A stretch of 64,000 nucleotides of DNA from Nitrosomonas sp. (lineage in GTDB: Bacteria; Pseudomonadota; Gammaproteobacteria; Burkholderiales; Nitrosomonadaceae), in assembly GCA_019635215.1 (NCBI GenBank), contig JAHBZZ010000002.1:1-64000 (forward strand), given 5' to 3'. Below, in pieces: positions 52,716 to 61,694 of the stretch; position 1 is the first letter of the stretch; every line of letters starts with the position of its first letter. The notes below the pieces were generated by a model. It ran no database searches, was not told the origin of the DNA, and worked only from the letters and a program-made list of their open reading frames with translations. A program made the translations under genes and the position numbers.

Positions 52716-53723
52716 ATGACCACCAAACTATGGCATATATGGCCAAAAATCATTCTGCTGGCAAGCGCATTAGTGATCGGGCCGGAAGCATTCGCTGGAA
52801 AAACATTGCTGAACGTCTCCTATGACCCGACGCGCGAACTCTACCAGGAATTCAATCCTGCCTTTATCAAACACTGGCAAGCGCAAACCGGTGAGAAAAT
52901 CAACATCAGCCAGTCGCATGGCGGTTCCGGAAAACAGGCGCGTTCGGTCATTGACGGGCTGGAAGCCGATGTCGTCACACTCGCCCTGGCTGTCGATATC
53001 GACGCCATCGCCGAACACAGCAGGCAATTGCCGGAGGACTGGCAGGCACGCCTGCCGCAAAACAGCTCGCCCTACACATCCACCATTATTTTTCTGGTGC
53101 GCAAAGGCAATCCGAAAGGCATTAAAGACTGGAACGACCTGGCCAAAGCCGGTGTTTCGGTCATCACGCCCAACCCCAAAACTTCGGGCGGCGCACGCTG
53201 GAATTATCTGGCTGCCTGGGAATTCGGCAAACAACAATTTGGCGAAGACCGGGTGAAAGATTTCATTAAGGATATCTTTAAGAACGTACCGGTACTGGAT
53301 TCCGGCGCGCGTGGCTCGGCTACAACATTCATCGAACGCGGTATCGGCGACGTATTGATTTCATGGGAAAACGAAGCGTTTCTGGCGCTCAAGGAATACG
53401 GTCAGGAAAAATTTGAAATCGTGATCCCCTCATTCAGCGTTCTGGCCGAACCCGCCGTCGCCCTGGTCGACAGGGTAGTGGACAAAAAAGGCACACGTAA
53501 GATTGCCGAAGCCTATCTCCAATATCTTTATTCGGATGAAGGACAGGAAATCGCCGCCCGGCATTTCTACCGGCCAACCAATGAAAAGATCGCCGCAAAA
53601 TTCACCCAGCAGTTTCCGGCCATCAAATTGTTCAAAGTCGATGACGCCTTCGGCAGCTGGAAAAATGCGCAAAAAGTGCATTTTGACGATGGCGGCACAT
53701 TCGACCAGATTTACCTGAAGTAA
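52716..53723 (+). CDS. sbp: Periplasmic sulfate-binding protein
   Basis: The ATG at 52716 with AAAGGAA gives 335 residues and a signal peptide ([17 protein letters not shown]). Family motifs are [40 protein letters not shown] (the sulfate-binding SHGGSG), [35 protein letters not shown], and [18 protein letters not shown]. It delivers sulfate or thiosulfate to CysTWA. A strong hairpin just after the stop probably protects the mRNA and raises the level of this protein over the permease. Confidence 0.95.
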   Translation: MTTKLWHIWPKIILLASALVIGPEAFAGKTLLNVSYDPTRELYQEFNPAFIKHWQAQTGEKINISQSHGGSGKQARSVIDGLEADVVTLALAVDIDAIAEHSRQLPEDWQARLPQNSSPYTSTIIFLVRKGNPKGIKDWNDLAKAGVSVITPNPKTSGGARWNYLAAWEFGKQQFGEDRVKDFIKDIFKNVPVLDSGARGSATTFIERGIGDVLISWENEAFLALKEYGQEKFEIVIPSFSVLAEPAVALVDRVVDKKGTRKIAEAYLQYLYSDEGQEIAARHFYRPTNEKIAAKFTQQFPAIKLFKVDDAFGSWKNAQKVHFDDGGTFDQIYLK

Positions 53724-53730
53724 CCATGAC

Positions 53731-53757
53731 GGGAGGTGCTGTTAGGCAGCGCCTCCC
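53731..53757 (+). terminator. Intercistronic stem-loop after sbp
   Basis: GGGAGGTGCTG pairs with CAGCGCCTCCC over 11 positions (one G-U) around a 5-base loop, 7 bases after the sbp stop. There is no T-run, so it is more likely an mRNA-stabilising or partial-termination hairpin, as is common behind binding-protein genes. Confidence 0.75.
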
Positions 53758-53788
53758 GCAAATCAAACAGCAATGTAAGGAAAAAAAC

Positions 53789-54100
53789 ATGCAGGCATTA
53801 ATTGTTGGCGGAGACCGGATCGAGTCCGTCAAACGTCAGATCCTTGCGCAGGGATACGACCATATCGAACACTGGAGCGGCCGTAAAAAAGGATTTCTCA
53901 ACCGTTCATTGTCCAGCCGCACACGGCTGATCGTCCTGATGTACGATTATGTCAATCACAGTCTAGCCATCACACTGAAAAGCAAGGCGCATCGCCAGGG
54001 TATCCCGGTGGTTTATTGCCGCCATTCGGCACATGAACTCAGGGACAAATTATCCAACCGGAAAGAAACCGATGCCTGTTGTTACTGCTACAGCTTTTAA
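53789..54100 (+). CDS. DUF2325 family protein
   Basis: The ATG at 53789 with AAGGA gives 103 residues. DUF2325 begins with a Rossmann-like strand and loop (MQALIVGGDRIESVKRQILA), continues with HIEHWSGRKKG and the family phrase LIVLMYDYVNHSLAITLKSK, then IPVVYCRHSAHELRDKL. A cysteine cluster ends it (DACCYCYSF). Members often sit near metal or sulfur genes; the double and single cysteines at the C-terminus could bind metal or be redox-active. Function unknown. Confidence 0.85.
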   Translation: MQALIVGGDRIESVKRQILAQGYDHIEHWSGRKKGFLNRSLSSRTRLIVLMYDYVNHSLAITLKSKAHRQGIPVVYCRHSAHELRDKLSNRKETDACCYCYSF

Positions 54101-54276
54101 GCAACGCCACACAGAAACGGCATACGGATAGCCGGATTCCGGCAAATGGTCAATGATTGAGCAACCATGATGAACAATTCAATGAACGGCTCAAATCCGG
54201 AAACCGCCCAATGTACGCTGATCAGGCAATAGCACGTATCACACATATTAATACTTTGGTTAACAGGAGTCTTTCC

Positions 54277-55152
54277 ATGAATTCAAGCGCGACCCAATCG
54301 TTTGTCATCAAAGATGAATTTGAACTGATCCGATCCGCCACCGATTTTTCACTGGAACGCGCCGAGGATGGCTGGATCAGCGGACACTATTTCCGTTGCA
54401 AACTGACCAGCGCTTTTCAGCCGGTTTTCAGTATTACCCGGAATACAACCATCGGGCATGCAGCCTATATCCGTTCCCAGATAAACGACGAGATCGCGCT
54501 TTGGCCCTGGCAGGTTTTTTCCCAAGCATCCACAGATGCGCAATTGGTGGAGCTGGATCGTTTATGCCGCGCAGTTCATGCATTGAATTATTTCAAGACC
54601 GTATCGGATTCGGAACAGCTTTTTCTGGTCGTGCATCCGCGACTTCTGGGAAGCGTCAAGACTGATCATGGACGCACATTCGAAAATTTTCTCGACTTGA
54701 TTGGCGTGCGCACATCCCGGGTAACCATCGAAATACCGCCTATCGTCAATCGGGATCCGGTTCTGTTGTATCAGGTTATCAACAATTACCGCGCGCGCAG
54801 TTATCAGGTGGCGGCAAATTACACACCCACCGGAACACCCGGTTCATTCAGTTCCGTTAATTGGCTGACCAGGGCCGAAAGCTTGACGCCGGACATCGTG
54901 CGCATCGACGCGGATGAATTATTCCGCGACAGTGGCGCTGACACCTTTGCCGAAAACGCCATACGCGCCGGTTTGCGGTTGCTGGTATGGAATATCGACA
55001 CCCCGCGCCAGCTTGCCGCCGCCAGAGACATCGGCGCGGACTATCTGCAGGGCAATTATCTCGGGTCGCCTGTACGCGCTGCTTCAGCCGTATCGCCGCA
55101 ACTGGTCCGGGAAACCCTGCAGGCGGAAACCGCAAGAAAAACAAGCCCATGA
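54277..55152 (+). CDS. Degenerate EAL-domain protein in the sulfur cluster
   Basis: The ATG at 54277 follows ACAGGAG at 7 bases; product 291 residues. The EAL fold is recognisable: LTSAFQPVFSITRNTTIGHA (start), LVEELDR-like LVELDRLCRAVHAL, RVTIEIPPIVNRDPVLLYQV and ADYLQGNYLGSPV (end). The catalytic E-x-L-x-R is replaced (GHAAYIRSQ), and the first metal ligands of active phosphodiesterases are missing. It therefore probably binds c-di-GMP or another ligand without hydrolysing it. Its stop overlaps the cysT start (ATGA), tying it to sulfate permease expression. Confidence 0.85.
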   Translation: MNSSATQSFVIKDEFELIRSATDFSLERAEDGWISGHYFRCKLTSAFQPVFSITRNTTIGHAAYIRSQINDEIALWPWQVFSQASTDAQLVELDRLCRAVHALNYFKTVSDSEQLFLVVHPRLLGSVKTDHGRTFENFLDLIGVRTSRVTIEIPPIVNRDPVLLYQVINNYRARSYQVAANYTPTGTPGSFSSVNWLTRAESLTPDIVRIDADELFRDSGADTFAENAIRAGLRLLVWNIDTPRQLAAARDIGADYLQGNYLGSPVRAASAVSPQLVRETLQAETARKTSP

Positions 55153-56015
55153 CAGAAACAAACGCAAAAGGAGCCTATAACTTGAGCCTATTCAAACAGC
55201 ACAGTGTATTACCGGGATTTAACCTGGCGCTGGGATTTACCCTATTTTATCTGAGCCTGATTGTTCTGATTCCTCTCTCGGCCGCATTTTTCCGCACCAC
55301 CGAACTGACCTGGGCGGAATTCTGGACAACAGTTACAACACCGCGCGTCATGGCTTCCTATCAACTGACGTTCGGCGCCTCGCTTGCAGCGGCATTAACC
55401 AACGCGGTATTCGGGTTACTGGTAGCCTGGGTGCTGGTACGCTATCAATTTACCGGCAAACGGATAGTCGATGCGCTGATCGATCTGCCATTCGCCCTGC
55501 CCACCGCTGTGGCGGGCATTGCCTTGACAGCGCTCTACGCCGGAAACGGCTGGATCGGGCAATTTCTCGAACCGTTCGGGATCAAGGTTGCCTTTACACC
55601 CATCGGCATCTATGTCGCATTGACTTTTATCGGTCTGCCGTTTGTCGTGCGCACAGTACAACCCGTGCTCGAAGATATCGAAACCGAACTGGAAGAAGCG
55701 GCCGCGATGCTGGGTGCCAACCGGTTGCAGACCTTCCTCAGGATTATTTTTCCGGCCATCTTTCCGGCACTGACAACGGGTTTTGCGCTCGCATTTGCAC
55801 GCGCTATCGGCGAATATGGTTCAGTCATCTTCATCGCCGGCAACATGCCGATGGTTTCGGAAATCACCCCACTGCTGATCATCACCAAGCTGGAGCAGTA
55901 TGATTACGCCGGAGCCACGGCCATCGCCGTCGTCATGCTGGTCATTTCGTTCGTGCTGTTATTGATTATCAATCTGCTGCAATGGTGGAGCCGCCACCGC
56001 AACGCACTCGCATAA
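55149..56015 (+). CDS. cysT: Sulfate ABC transporter permease CysT (CysU)
   Basis: The ATG at 55149 overlaps the EAL stop; a TTG at about 55182 with AGGAG upstream is an alternative start. The product has 288 residues and about six helices. The permease signature is [20 protein letters not shown] followed by [20 protein letters not shown] (EAA loop). Other marks are [20 protein letters not shown] and [20 protein letters not shown]. It pairs with CysW to form the sulfate/thiosulfate channel. Confidence 0.94.
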   Translation: MTETNAKGAYNLSLFKQHSVLPGFNLALGFTLFYLSLIVLIPLSAAFFRTTELTWAEFWTTVTTPRVMASYQLTFGASLAAALTNAVFGLLVAWVLVRYQFTGKRIVDALIDLPFALPTAVAGIALTALYAGNGWIGQFLEPFGIKVAFTPIGIYVALTFIGLPFVVRTVQPVLEDIETELEEAAAMLGANRLQTFLRIIFPAIFPALTTGFALAFARAIGEYGSVIFIAGNMPMVSEITPLLIITKLEQYDYAGATAIAVVMLVISFVLLLIINLLQWWSRHRNALA

Positions 56016-56025
56016 GGAATCTGTA

Positions 56026-56895
56026 ATGACAACGACAACGATCTCATATCCTGACAAGGTGCGGCGAACGTCCATTACCCAGGAACCGGCCTGGGTGCGC
56101 TGGACGCTGATTGGCCTGGCGCTCGCATTTCTGACACTGTTTCTGTTCGTTCCTTTGGTTTCCGTATTCTACGAAGGACTCAAAAAAGGAACCGATGTTT
56201 ATTTTGCCGCAATTACCGAACCCGACGCACGCGCAGCGATCCGGCTCACTTTGATCGCGGCAGCCATTGCGGTGCCGCTCAACCTGATATTCGGCGTTGC
56301 GGCGGCCTGGGCCATTGCGAAATTTGAATTCCGCGGCAAAAACATTCTGACCACGCTGATCGATCTGCCATTCTCGGTTTCCCCTGTCATTGCCGGATTG
56401 ATCTATGTACTCGTATTCGGATTGCAGGGCTGGCTGGGGCCGTGGCTTGCCGAACACGATATCAAAATCATCTTCGCGGTACCCGGCATCGTGCTGGCGA
56501 CGGTTTTTGTCACCGTGCCGTTTATCGCACGCGAACTCATTCCGCTGATGCAGGCACAGGGCACCGAGGAAGAAGAGGCGGCCGTGATACTCGGTGCAAA
56601 CGGCTGGCAGACCTTCTGGCGCGTCACGCTGCCCAATATCAAATGGGGCCTGCTATACGGCGTCATCCTCTGCAATGCGCGGGCCATGGGCGAATTCGGC
56701 GCGGTCAGCGTCGTCTCCGGCCACATCCGCGGGCAGACCAACACACTGCCGCTGCACGTCGAGATTCTTTATAACGAATACAGCTACGCCGCCTCTTTTG
56801 CGGTCGCATCGCTCCTGGCGCTGCTTGCGCTGATCACGCTCGCCATTAAAACGTTTGTAGAGTCCAAAGTCACACAACAAAAAGTAAAAGGATAA
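56026..56895 (+). CDS. cysW: Sulfate ABC transporter permease CysW
   Basis: The product has 289 residues. CysW features are [60 protein letters not shown] (EAA loop), and [20 protein letters not shown] followed by [14 protein letters not shown]. It is the second membrane subunit of the transporter and starts 10 bases after cysT. Confidence 0.95.
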   Translation: MTTTTISYPDKVRRTSITQEPAWVRWTLIGLALAFLTLFLFVPLVSVFYEGLKKGTDVYFAAITEPDARAAIRLTLIAAAIAVPLNLIFGVAAAWAIAKFEFRGKNILTTLIDLPFSVSPVIAGLIYVLVFGLQGWLGPWLAEHDIKIIFAVPGIVLATVFVTVPFIARELIPLMQAQGTEEEEAAVILGANGWQTFWRVTLPNIKWGLLYGVILCNARAMGEFGAVSVVSGHIRGQTNTLPLHVEILYNEYSYAASFAVASLLALLALITLAIKTFVESKVTQQKVKG

Positions 56896-56910
56896 ATAAG
56901 GAAAATTATC

Positions 56911-57993
56911 ATGAGCATAGAGATACGCCACCTTTCCAAGCAATTCGGCACATTTACGGCATTACACGACGTCAATCTGGAGGTTCAATCCGGCGAACTG
57001 CTCGCCCTGCTGGGCCCCTCCGGTTCCGGAAAAACCACGCTGCTACGCGTGATCGCAGGTCTCGAAACGGCCGATTCGGGGCAGGTACTGTTCAACAACG
57101 AAGACACCGCCAACCAGCATATCCGTGACCGGCAGGTCGGTTTTGTCTTCCAGCATTATGCGCTGTTCCGCAATATGACTATTTTCGAGAATGTCGCATT
57201 TGGTCTGCGCGTCCGTCCGAAACATAATCGCCTGCCAGACGCGGAAATCCGCGAGCGTGTCACCAGCCTGCTGAAACTCGTGCAGCTGGATTGGCTGGCA
57301 GACCGCTATCCGCACCAGCTATCCGGCGGACAGCGTCAGCGTATCGCACTGGCGCGCGCCCTCGCAGTGGAGCCCAAGGTATTACTGCTGGACGAACCGT
57401 TTGGCGCACTCGATGCCAAAGTGCGCAAGGAGTTACGCATCTGGCTGCGCAGACTGCATGATGACATGCATATCACCAGCGTTTTTGTCACGCACGATCA
57501 GGAGGAAGCACTGGAAGTTTCCGACCGGGTCGTTGTGATGAACGAAGGACGGATCGAACAAATCGGGACGCCCGATGAAGTCTATGAACGCCCCGCCAAT
57601 CCATTCGTATATGAATTTCTCGGCCATGTGAATCTGTTTCACGGGCGTATCCATCACGGACGCGCCATCATCAGCGATATCGAAATTGAAGCGCCTGAAC
57701 ATGCCGAGGCTGAAAATGTAGCTGCAATTGCTTATGTGAGGCCGCATGATATCGAAATTGACCGTGTGACGAATGGTGAATCGGCACTGACAGCGCACAT
57801 TGTGCATATTGTTTCCGTCGGCCCGGTCGTCAGACTGGAACTGTCGCACGACGACAGCATCAACAAAAATCTCGTCCAGGTCGAGATCAGCAAAGACCGT
57901 TTTCGTGAATTGCAGTTGATCAAGGGCGACCAGGTTTACATTAAGCCACGCAGGATGGAATTGTTTCCAAGTCATGGCAGTTCGATTCATTGA
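56911..57993 (+). CDS. cysA: Sulfate ABC transporter ATPase CysA
   Basis: The product has 360 residues. The nucleotide-binding domain has Walker [10 protein letters not shown] (about 33-41), the Q-loop [20 protein letters not shown], signature [15 protein letters not shown], Walker [13 protein letters not shown] and the H-loop [16 protein letters not shown]-terminal regulatory beta domain ([20 protein letters not shown]) follows. It drives sulfate or thiosulfate import with CysT and CysW. The gene order sbp...cysT-cysW-cysA is standard. Confidence 0.96.
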   Translation: MSIEIRHLSKQFGTFTALHDVNLEVQSGELLALLGPSGSGKTTLLRVIAGLETADSGQVLFNNEDTANQHIRDRQVGFVFQHYALFRNMTIFENVAFGLRVRPKHNRLPDAEIRERVTSLLKLVQLDWLADRYPHQLSGGQRQRIALARALAVEPKVLLLDEPFGALDAKVRKELRIWLRRLHDDMHITSVFVTHDQEEALEVSDRVVVMNEGRIEQIGTPDEVYERPANPFVYEFLGHVNLFHGRIHHGRAIISDIEIEAPEHAEAENVAAIAYVRPHDIEIDRVTNGESALTAHIVHIVSVGPVVRLELSHDDSINKNLVQVEISKDRFRELQLIKGDQVYIKPRRMELFPSHGSSIH

Positions 57994-58010
57994 TAACGTT
58001 TTTTTAAGAC

Positions 58011-58931
58011 ATGACATTTCCCGATTTAAAAAAAACCGGCTCAACGATCAGTACCATCGTTGCCGAGTTACGTACATTGCGGTTGGCCTCTCTGGAGCAT
58101 CGCCAGCGGCTGAATAATCCGCCAAAACTGCCCGCACGCAAAACGCTGGCACATATCGTCGACCGTCTGAGTGCCGCATTATTTCCCAATCGCCTAGGTA
58201 TCCCCGATCTGACCGACGAGAGTATAGATTTTTTTGTGGGACACACGCTGGATACAGCGCTGCGGGATTTAACCATCGAAGTACAGCGGGAACTTCACTT
58301 TGTTTCAGGACTGGAAACAAGCAGCAGCACCGTTGGTGCACAGGCCGCCAGGATAATTGCCGCATTCGCCATACGACTTCCTGATATCCGGGTCATATTG
58401 GAAAGCGATATCCGTGCCGCCTATCAGGGCGATCCGGCCGCACGCAGTATTGATGAAGTGCTGGTCTGTTATCCTGGAATAACAGCGATTACCCATTATC
58501 GCCTGGCGCATGAATTGCATCGGCTGGAAGTACCTTTGATTGCGCGCATGATTTCTGAAATTGCCCATTCGCTGACCGGCATAGAAATTCATCCCGGTGC
58601 ACAGATTGGCGAAAGCTTTTTTATCGATCATGGCACCGGCGTTGTCATCGGCGAGACGGCCGTCATTGGCCGGAATGTACGGCTGTATCAGGCTGTAACC
58701 CTTGGCGCCAAAAGCTTCCCGGTCGACGAACAAGGGACATTGGTGAAAGGTAATTTACGCCATCCTGTTGTCGAAGATGATGTTGTGATCTACGCCGGCG
58801 CAACCATTCTCGGACGTATCACGATCGGACAGGGATCGACCATCGGGGGCAATGTCTGGCTAACACACAGCATTCCGCCGAACAGCCGCATTGCACAAGC
58901 ACAGACACATCATGAAAAAAACGGCACATAA
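58011..58931 (+). CDS. Serine O-acetyltransferase, EpsC/long form
   Basis: The product has 306 residues, longer than enterobacterial CysE. The helical N-terminal half includes RIIAAFAIRLPDIRVILESD, IRAAYQGDPAARSIDEV and ITHYRLAHELHRLEVPLIAR. The C-terminal half is a left-handed beta-helix: IEIHPGAQIGESFFIDHGTG, VVIGETAVIGRNVRLYQAVT, LGAKSFPVDEQG, VVEDDVVIYAGATILGRITI. The catalytic His and the serine-binding segment are present (FIDHGTGVVIGETA). It makes O-acetylserine, the carbon skeleton for cysteine. It follows cysA by 17 bases. Confidence 0.93.
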   Translation: MTFPDLKKTGSTISTIVAELRTLRLASLEHRQRLNNPPKLPARKTLAHIVDRLSAALFPNRLGIPDLTDESIDFFVGHTLDTALRDLTIEVQRELHFVSGLETSSSTVGAQAARIIAAFAIRLPDIRVILESDIRAAYQGDPAARSIDEVLVCYPGITAITHYRLAHELHRLEVPLIARMISEIAHSLTGIEIHPGAQIGESFFIDHGTGVVIGETAVIGRNVRLYQAVTLGAKSFPVDEQGTLVKGNLRHPVVEDDVVIYAGATILGRITIGQGSTIGGNVWLTHSIPPNSRIAQAQTHHEKNGT

Positions 58932-59038
58932 CACAGTTCTATATATTTTATTCATATATATATATAACTAAAAACTATATATAATTTTTTTGTCTCATTA
59001 GAGTACATTTATTATTGATTACTTCCAGGAGAGTTAAA
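58932..59038 (+). promoter_or_regulatory. AT-rich spacer with weak A/T hairpin before the encapsulin gene
   Basis: Two ATATATATA tracts (58952-58980 region) flank AACTAAAAAC and are followed by ATTTTTTT. They can pair as an all-A/U stem ahead of a T-run, which could act as a weak terminator of the upstream operon. The A/T richness could equally be a promoter for the shell and cargo genes. The AGGAGAG ribosome site follows at 59026-59032. Confidence 0.45.
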
Positions 59039-59956
59039 ATGACCGATATCCATCAAGCACACACCGCACTCGGCGATGTAGCAGCCCGCACGCTGTCCAA
59101 TGCAACAAAAACCATCCCGATGATGGGAACGATCACGCCGCGATGGCTGACCCATTTGTTACAGTGGGTGCCCGTCGAGGCCGGTATTTACCGTGTCAAT
59201 AAAGTGAAGGATCCGGATCGGGTGACCGTCGATTGCTCGGCCAAGGACGAGCGCGAACTGCCGGCGACCTATGTCGATTATGAAGAATGGGGACGGGAAT
59301 ACGTGCTCAGCGCTGTTAATACTGTGCTGGATGTACATGTGCGCGTGGCCGACCTTTACAGCAGTCCGCACGATCAGACACGCGAACAGCTCCGTTTAAC
59401 GATCGAAACAGTCAAAGAGCGTCAGGAAAGCGAACTGATCAACAACAAAGAATACGGTTTGCTGAATAATGCCGGCAAAAACATGAAAATAAAAACACGC
59501 GCAGGCGCGCCGACACCGGATGATCTGGACGAGTTGATCTCACTGGTCTGGAAGGAACCCGGCTTCTTTCTGGCGCATCCCAAGGCCATAGCGGCCTTTG
59601 GGCGTGAATGCACAAGACGCGGTGTACCGCCTCCAACCGTATCGCTGTTCGGTTCACAATTTCTCACCTGGCGTGGACTGCCACTCGTACCTTGTGACAA
59701 ATTGGGGATTAACGGCGGCAAAACGAATATTCTGCTGCTTCGCACCGGAGAAAACCGCCAGGGCGTGGTCGGTCTTTACCAACCCGGATTGCAGGGTGAA
59801 CAAGGTATGGGCTTGTCCGTACGCTTCATGGGCATCAATCATAAAGCGATTGCTTCCTACCTGGTTTCTCTCTACTGTTCGCTGGCCGTATTGACGGAAG
59901 ATGCGCTGGGCGTACTCGAGAATGTCGATGTAGGTAAATATCATGAATACAAATAA
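59039..59956 (+). CDS. srpI: Family 2A encapsulin shell protein (SrpI-like)
   Basis: The ATG at 59039 with AGGAGAG gives 305 residues, the SrpI size. The HK97-fold shell family is clear: RTLSNATKTIPMMGTITPRW, LTHLLQWVPVEAGIYRVNK, YVDYEEWGREYVLSAVNTVL, KERQESELINNKEYGLLNNA, and GQGMGLSVRF-like LQGEQGMGLSVRFMGINHKA. Family 2A encapsulins assemble into roughly 24-nm shells in the cytoplasm that package a cysteine desulfurase. The cargo gene follows with a 14-base overlap, a strong sign of coupled synthesis. Upstream is serine acetyltransferase and sulfate import. Confidence 0.95.
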   Translation: MTDIHQAHTALGDVAARTLSNATKTIPMMGTITPRWLTHLLQWVPVEAGIYRVNKVKDPDRVTVDCSAKDERELPATYVDYEEWGREYVLSAVNTVLDVHVRVADLYSSPHDQTREQLRLTIETVKERQESELINNKEYGLLNNAGKNMKIKTRAGAPTPDDLDELISLVWKEPGFFLAHPKAIAAFGRECTRRGVPPPTVSLFGSQFLTWRGLPLVPCDKLGINGGKTNILLLRTGENRQGVVGLYQPGLQGEQGMGLSVRFMGINHKAIASYLVSLYCSLAVLTEDALGVLENVDVGKYHEYK

Positions 59957-61598
59957 TTTCAATCGGCTGATGGCGGAGAGTATCGAGCAGATGGCCCGCT
60001 ATCCGCTGGATACCGGAACGCTGACACACCTGGAAAACGAACTGTTGAACACGGCACCACATGCAGCTGAAACAACTTCCGCACCGTCTCAGATGCTGCA
60101 ATCCACCGGTTCGACGGTTCCCCGACCCAATGCGGATTATCCATCTGATCCTGCACAGGGTATCTATTACGCATCGGCAGCGCCAATACCGCAAGTGGAA
60201 AACTTGGATCTATTTCTTGCGCCGGGCGTAAATACCATCCCTTCGGATTTTGGCGGAAAAGAATTCAATGCTTTAATTCAGCCGATCCGGGAGCCCTCAT
60301 TTTATTTTCTGGATGAAGTTGCCGCACCTGGCCGCAGTGATCAGATACCGCAAATCACTTCCCAGCATGCCGCCTTCGATGTGCATGCCATCCGGCGTGA
60401 TTTCCCGATTCTGCAGGAACAGGTCAATGGGCGCTCGCTGGTCTGGCTGGATAATGCAGCGACAACCCAGAAGCCCCAGGCTGTGATTGATCGCCTTGCC
60501 TATTTCTACCAGCACGAAAATTCCAATATCCATCGCGCAGCCCATGAATTAGCCGCACGCGCTACCGATGCTTATGAGGAATCACGTGAAATAGTCCGCC
60601 GCTTCATCAATGCGCCGTCAGTAGAAGAGATCGTTTTCGTCCGTGGTACAACCGAGGGTATTAATCTTGTCGCACAAAGCTGGGGGCGGCAAAACATCGG
60701 TGAAGGCGATGAAATCGTGATTACCTGGTTGGAACATCACGCCAATATCGTCCCCTGGCAGATGTTGTGCAGCGAGCGCGGCGCAACATTACGGATAGCT
60801 CCGGTAGACGATAACGGCCAGATTTTACTGGAAGAGTACCAGAAGCTGCTCAATTCAAATACCAAACTGGTTGCATTTTCACAAGTGTCCAACGCATTAG
60901 GCACAGTCACGCCTGCCCGGCAGATCGTGGAAATAGCGCACCGTGCCGGCGCACGCGTACTGGTCGATGGTGCGCAGTCCGTTTCGCATATGCACGTGGA
61001 TGTCCAGCAGTTGGGCTGTGACTGGTTTGTGTTCTCGGGTCATAAAATATTCGGCCCGACCGGCATCGGTGTTGTATTCGGCAAGGCTGACCTGCTCGAA
61101 ACCATGCCGCCCTGGCAAGGGGGAGGCAACATGATCCAGGATGTGACTTTCGAGAAAACGTCTTATCATGGTGCGCCTGCCCGCTTTGAAGCTGGAACGG
61201 GTAATATCGCGGATGCTGTGGGACTGGGTGCTGCGATTGATTATGTGGAACGTATCGGGATCGATAATATCAACCGCTACGAACATGATCTGATGGTTTA
61301 TGCGACGCACGGCCTGAATTCAATAAATGGTCTGCGGCTCATCGGCACGGCATCCGAGAAGGCCGGTGTGCTTTCTTTTGTTTTAAAGGGACTGGCCTCT
61401 GAAGAAGTCGGTGAAGCACTGAACCGGGAAGGGATTGCCGTCCGCTCCGGGCATCATTGCGCACAACCCATCCTGCGCCGCTTTGGCGTTGAAACGACAG
61501 TTCGTCCATCGCTCGCGTTTTACAACACCTATGCGGATGTTGACCGATTAATTGCGGTATTGAATCGTATCGAAGGCGGCCGTCGCCATCTCTTTTAA
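59943..61598 (+). CDS. Encapsulated cysteine desulfurase cargo (SufS-type, long N-terminal extension)
   Basis: The product has 551 residues. The first about 140 are disordered and Pro/Ala/Ser-rich, with short hydrophobic islands (VENLDLFLAPG at 86-96, SFYFLDE at 119-125) that are likely shell-targeting motifs. The SufS/group II desulfurase follows from about 145: VWLDNAATTQKPQAVIDRL, HENSNIHRAAHELAARATDA, LEHHANIVPWQML, the PLP lysine K368 in FSGHKIFGP, and the active cysteine C506 in VRSGHHCAQPILRRFG. It removes sulfur from cysteine to give alanine and a persulfide, inside the shell. ORF overlap with the encapsulin supports their pairing. Confidence 0.95.
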   Translation: MNTNNFNRLMAESIEQMARYPLDTGTLTHLENELLNTAPHAAETTSAPSQMLQSTGSTVPRPNADYPSDPAQGIYYASAAPIPQVENLDLFLAPGVNTIPSDFGGKEFNALIQPIREPSFYFLDEVAAPGRSDQIPQITSQHAAFDVHAIRRDFPILQEQVNGRSLVWLDNAATTQKPQAVIDRLAYFYQHENSNIHRAAHELAARATDAYEESREIVRRFINAPSVEEIVFVRGTTEGINLVAQSWGRQNIGEGDEIVITWLEHHANIVPWQMLCSERGATLRIAPVDDNGQILLEEYQKLLNSNTKLVAFSQVSNALGTVTPARQIVEIAHRAGARVLVDGAQSVSHMHVDVQQLGCDWFVFSGHKIFGPTGIGVVFGKADLLETMPPWQGGGNMIQDVTFEKTSYHGAPARFEAGTGNIADAVGLGAAIDYVERIGIDNINRYEHDLMVYATHGLNSINGLRLIGTASEKAGVLSFVLKGLASEEVGEALNREGIAVRSGHHCAQPILRRFGVETTVRPSLAFYNTYADVDRLIAVLNRIEGGRRHLF

Positions 61599-61605
61599 AA
61601 ATGAT

Positions 61606-61647
61606 TGCAGTGCAGCGGATAGATCTGAAGCGATCCGTTACACTGCA
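61606..61647 (+). terminator. Stem-loop after the desulfurase gene
   Basis: TGCAGTGCAGCGGAT pairs with ATCCGTTACACTGCA with two non-Watson-Crick positions, leaving a 12-base loop. It starts 8 bases after the stop. There is no long T-run, but the strong stem between the cargo gene and the regulator gene is consistent with termination or mRNA stabilisation. Confidence 0.6.
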
Positions 61648-61694
61648 CTTCAAATGAATCGATGTTTATTAATCCATAGAACACCATATAAAAA

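Noticed and set aside
54157-54276. Upstream start for the EAL-like gene
   Set aside because: A 40-residue extension is possible, but the ATG at 54277 has a strong AGGAG site and fits the domain start.
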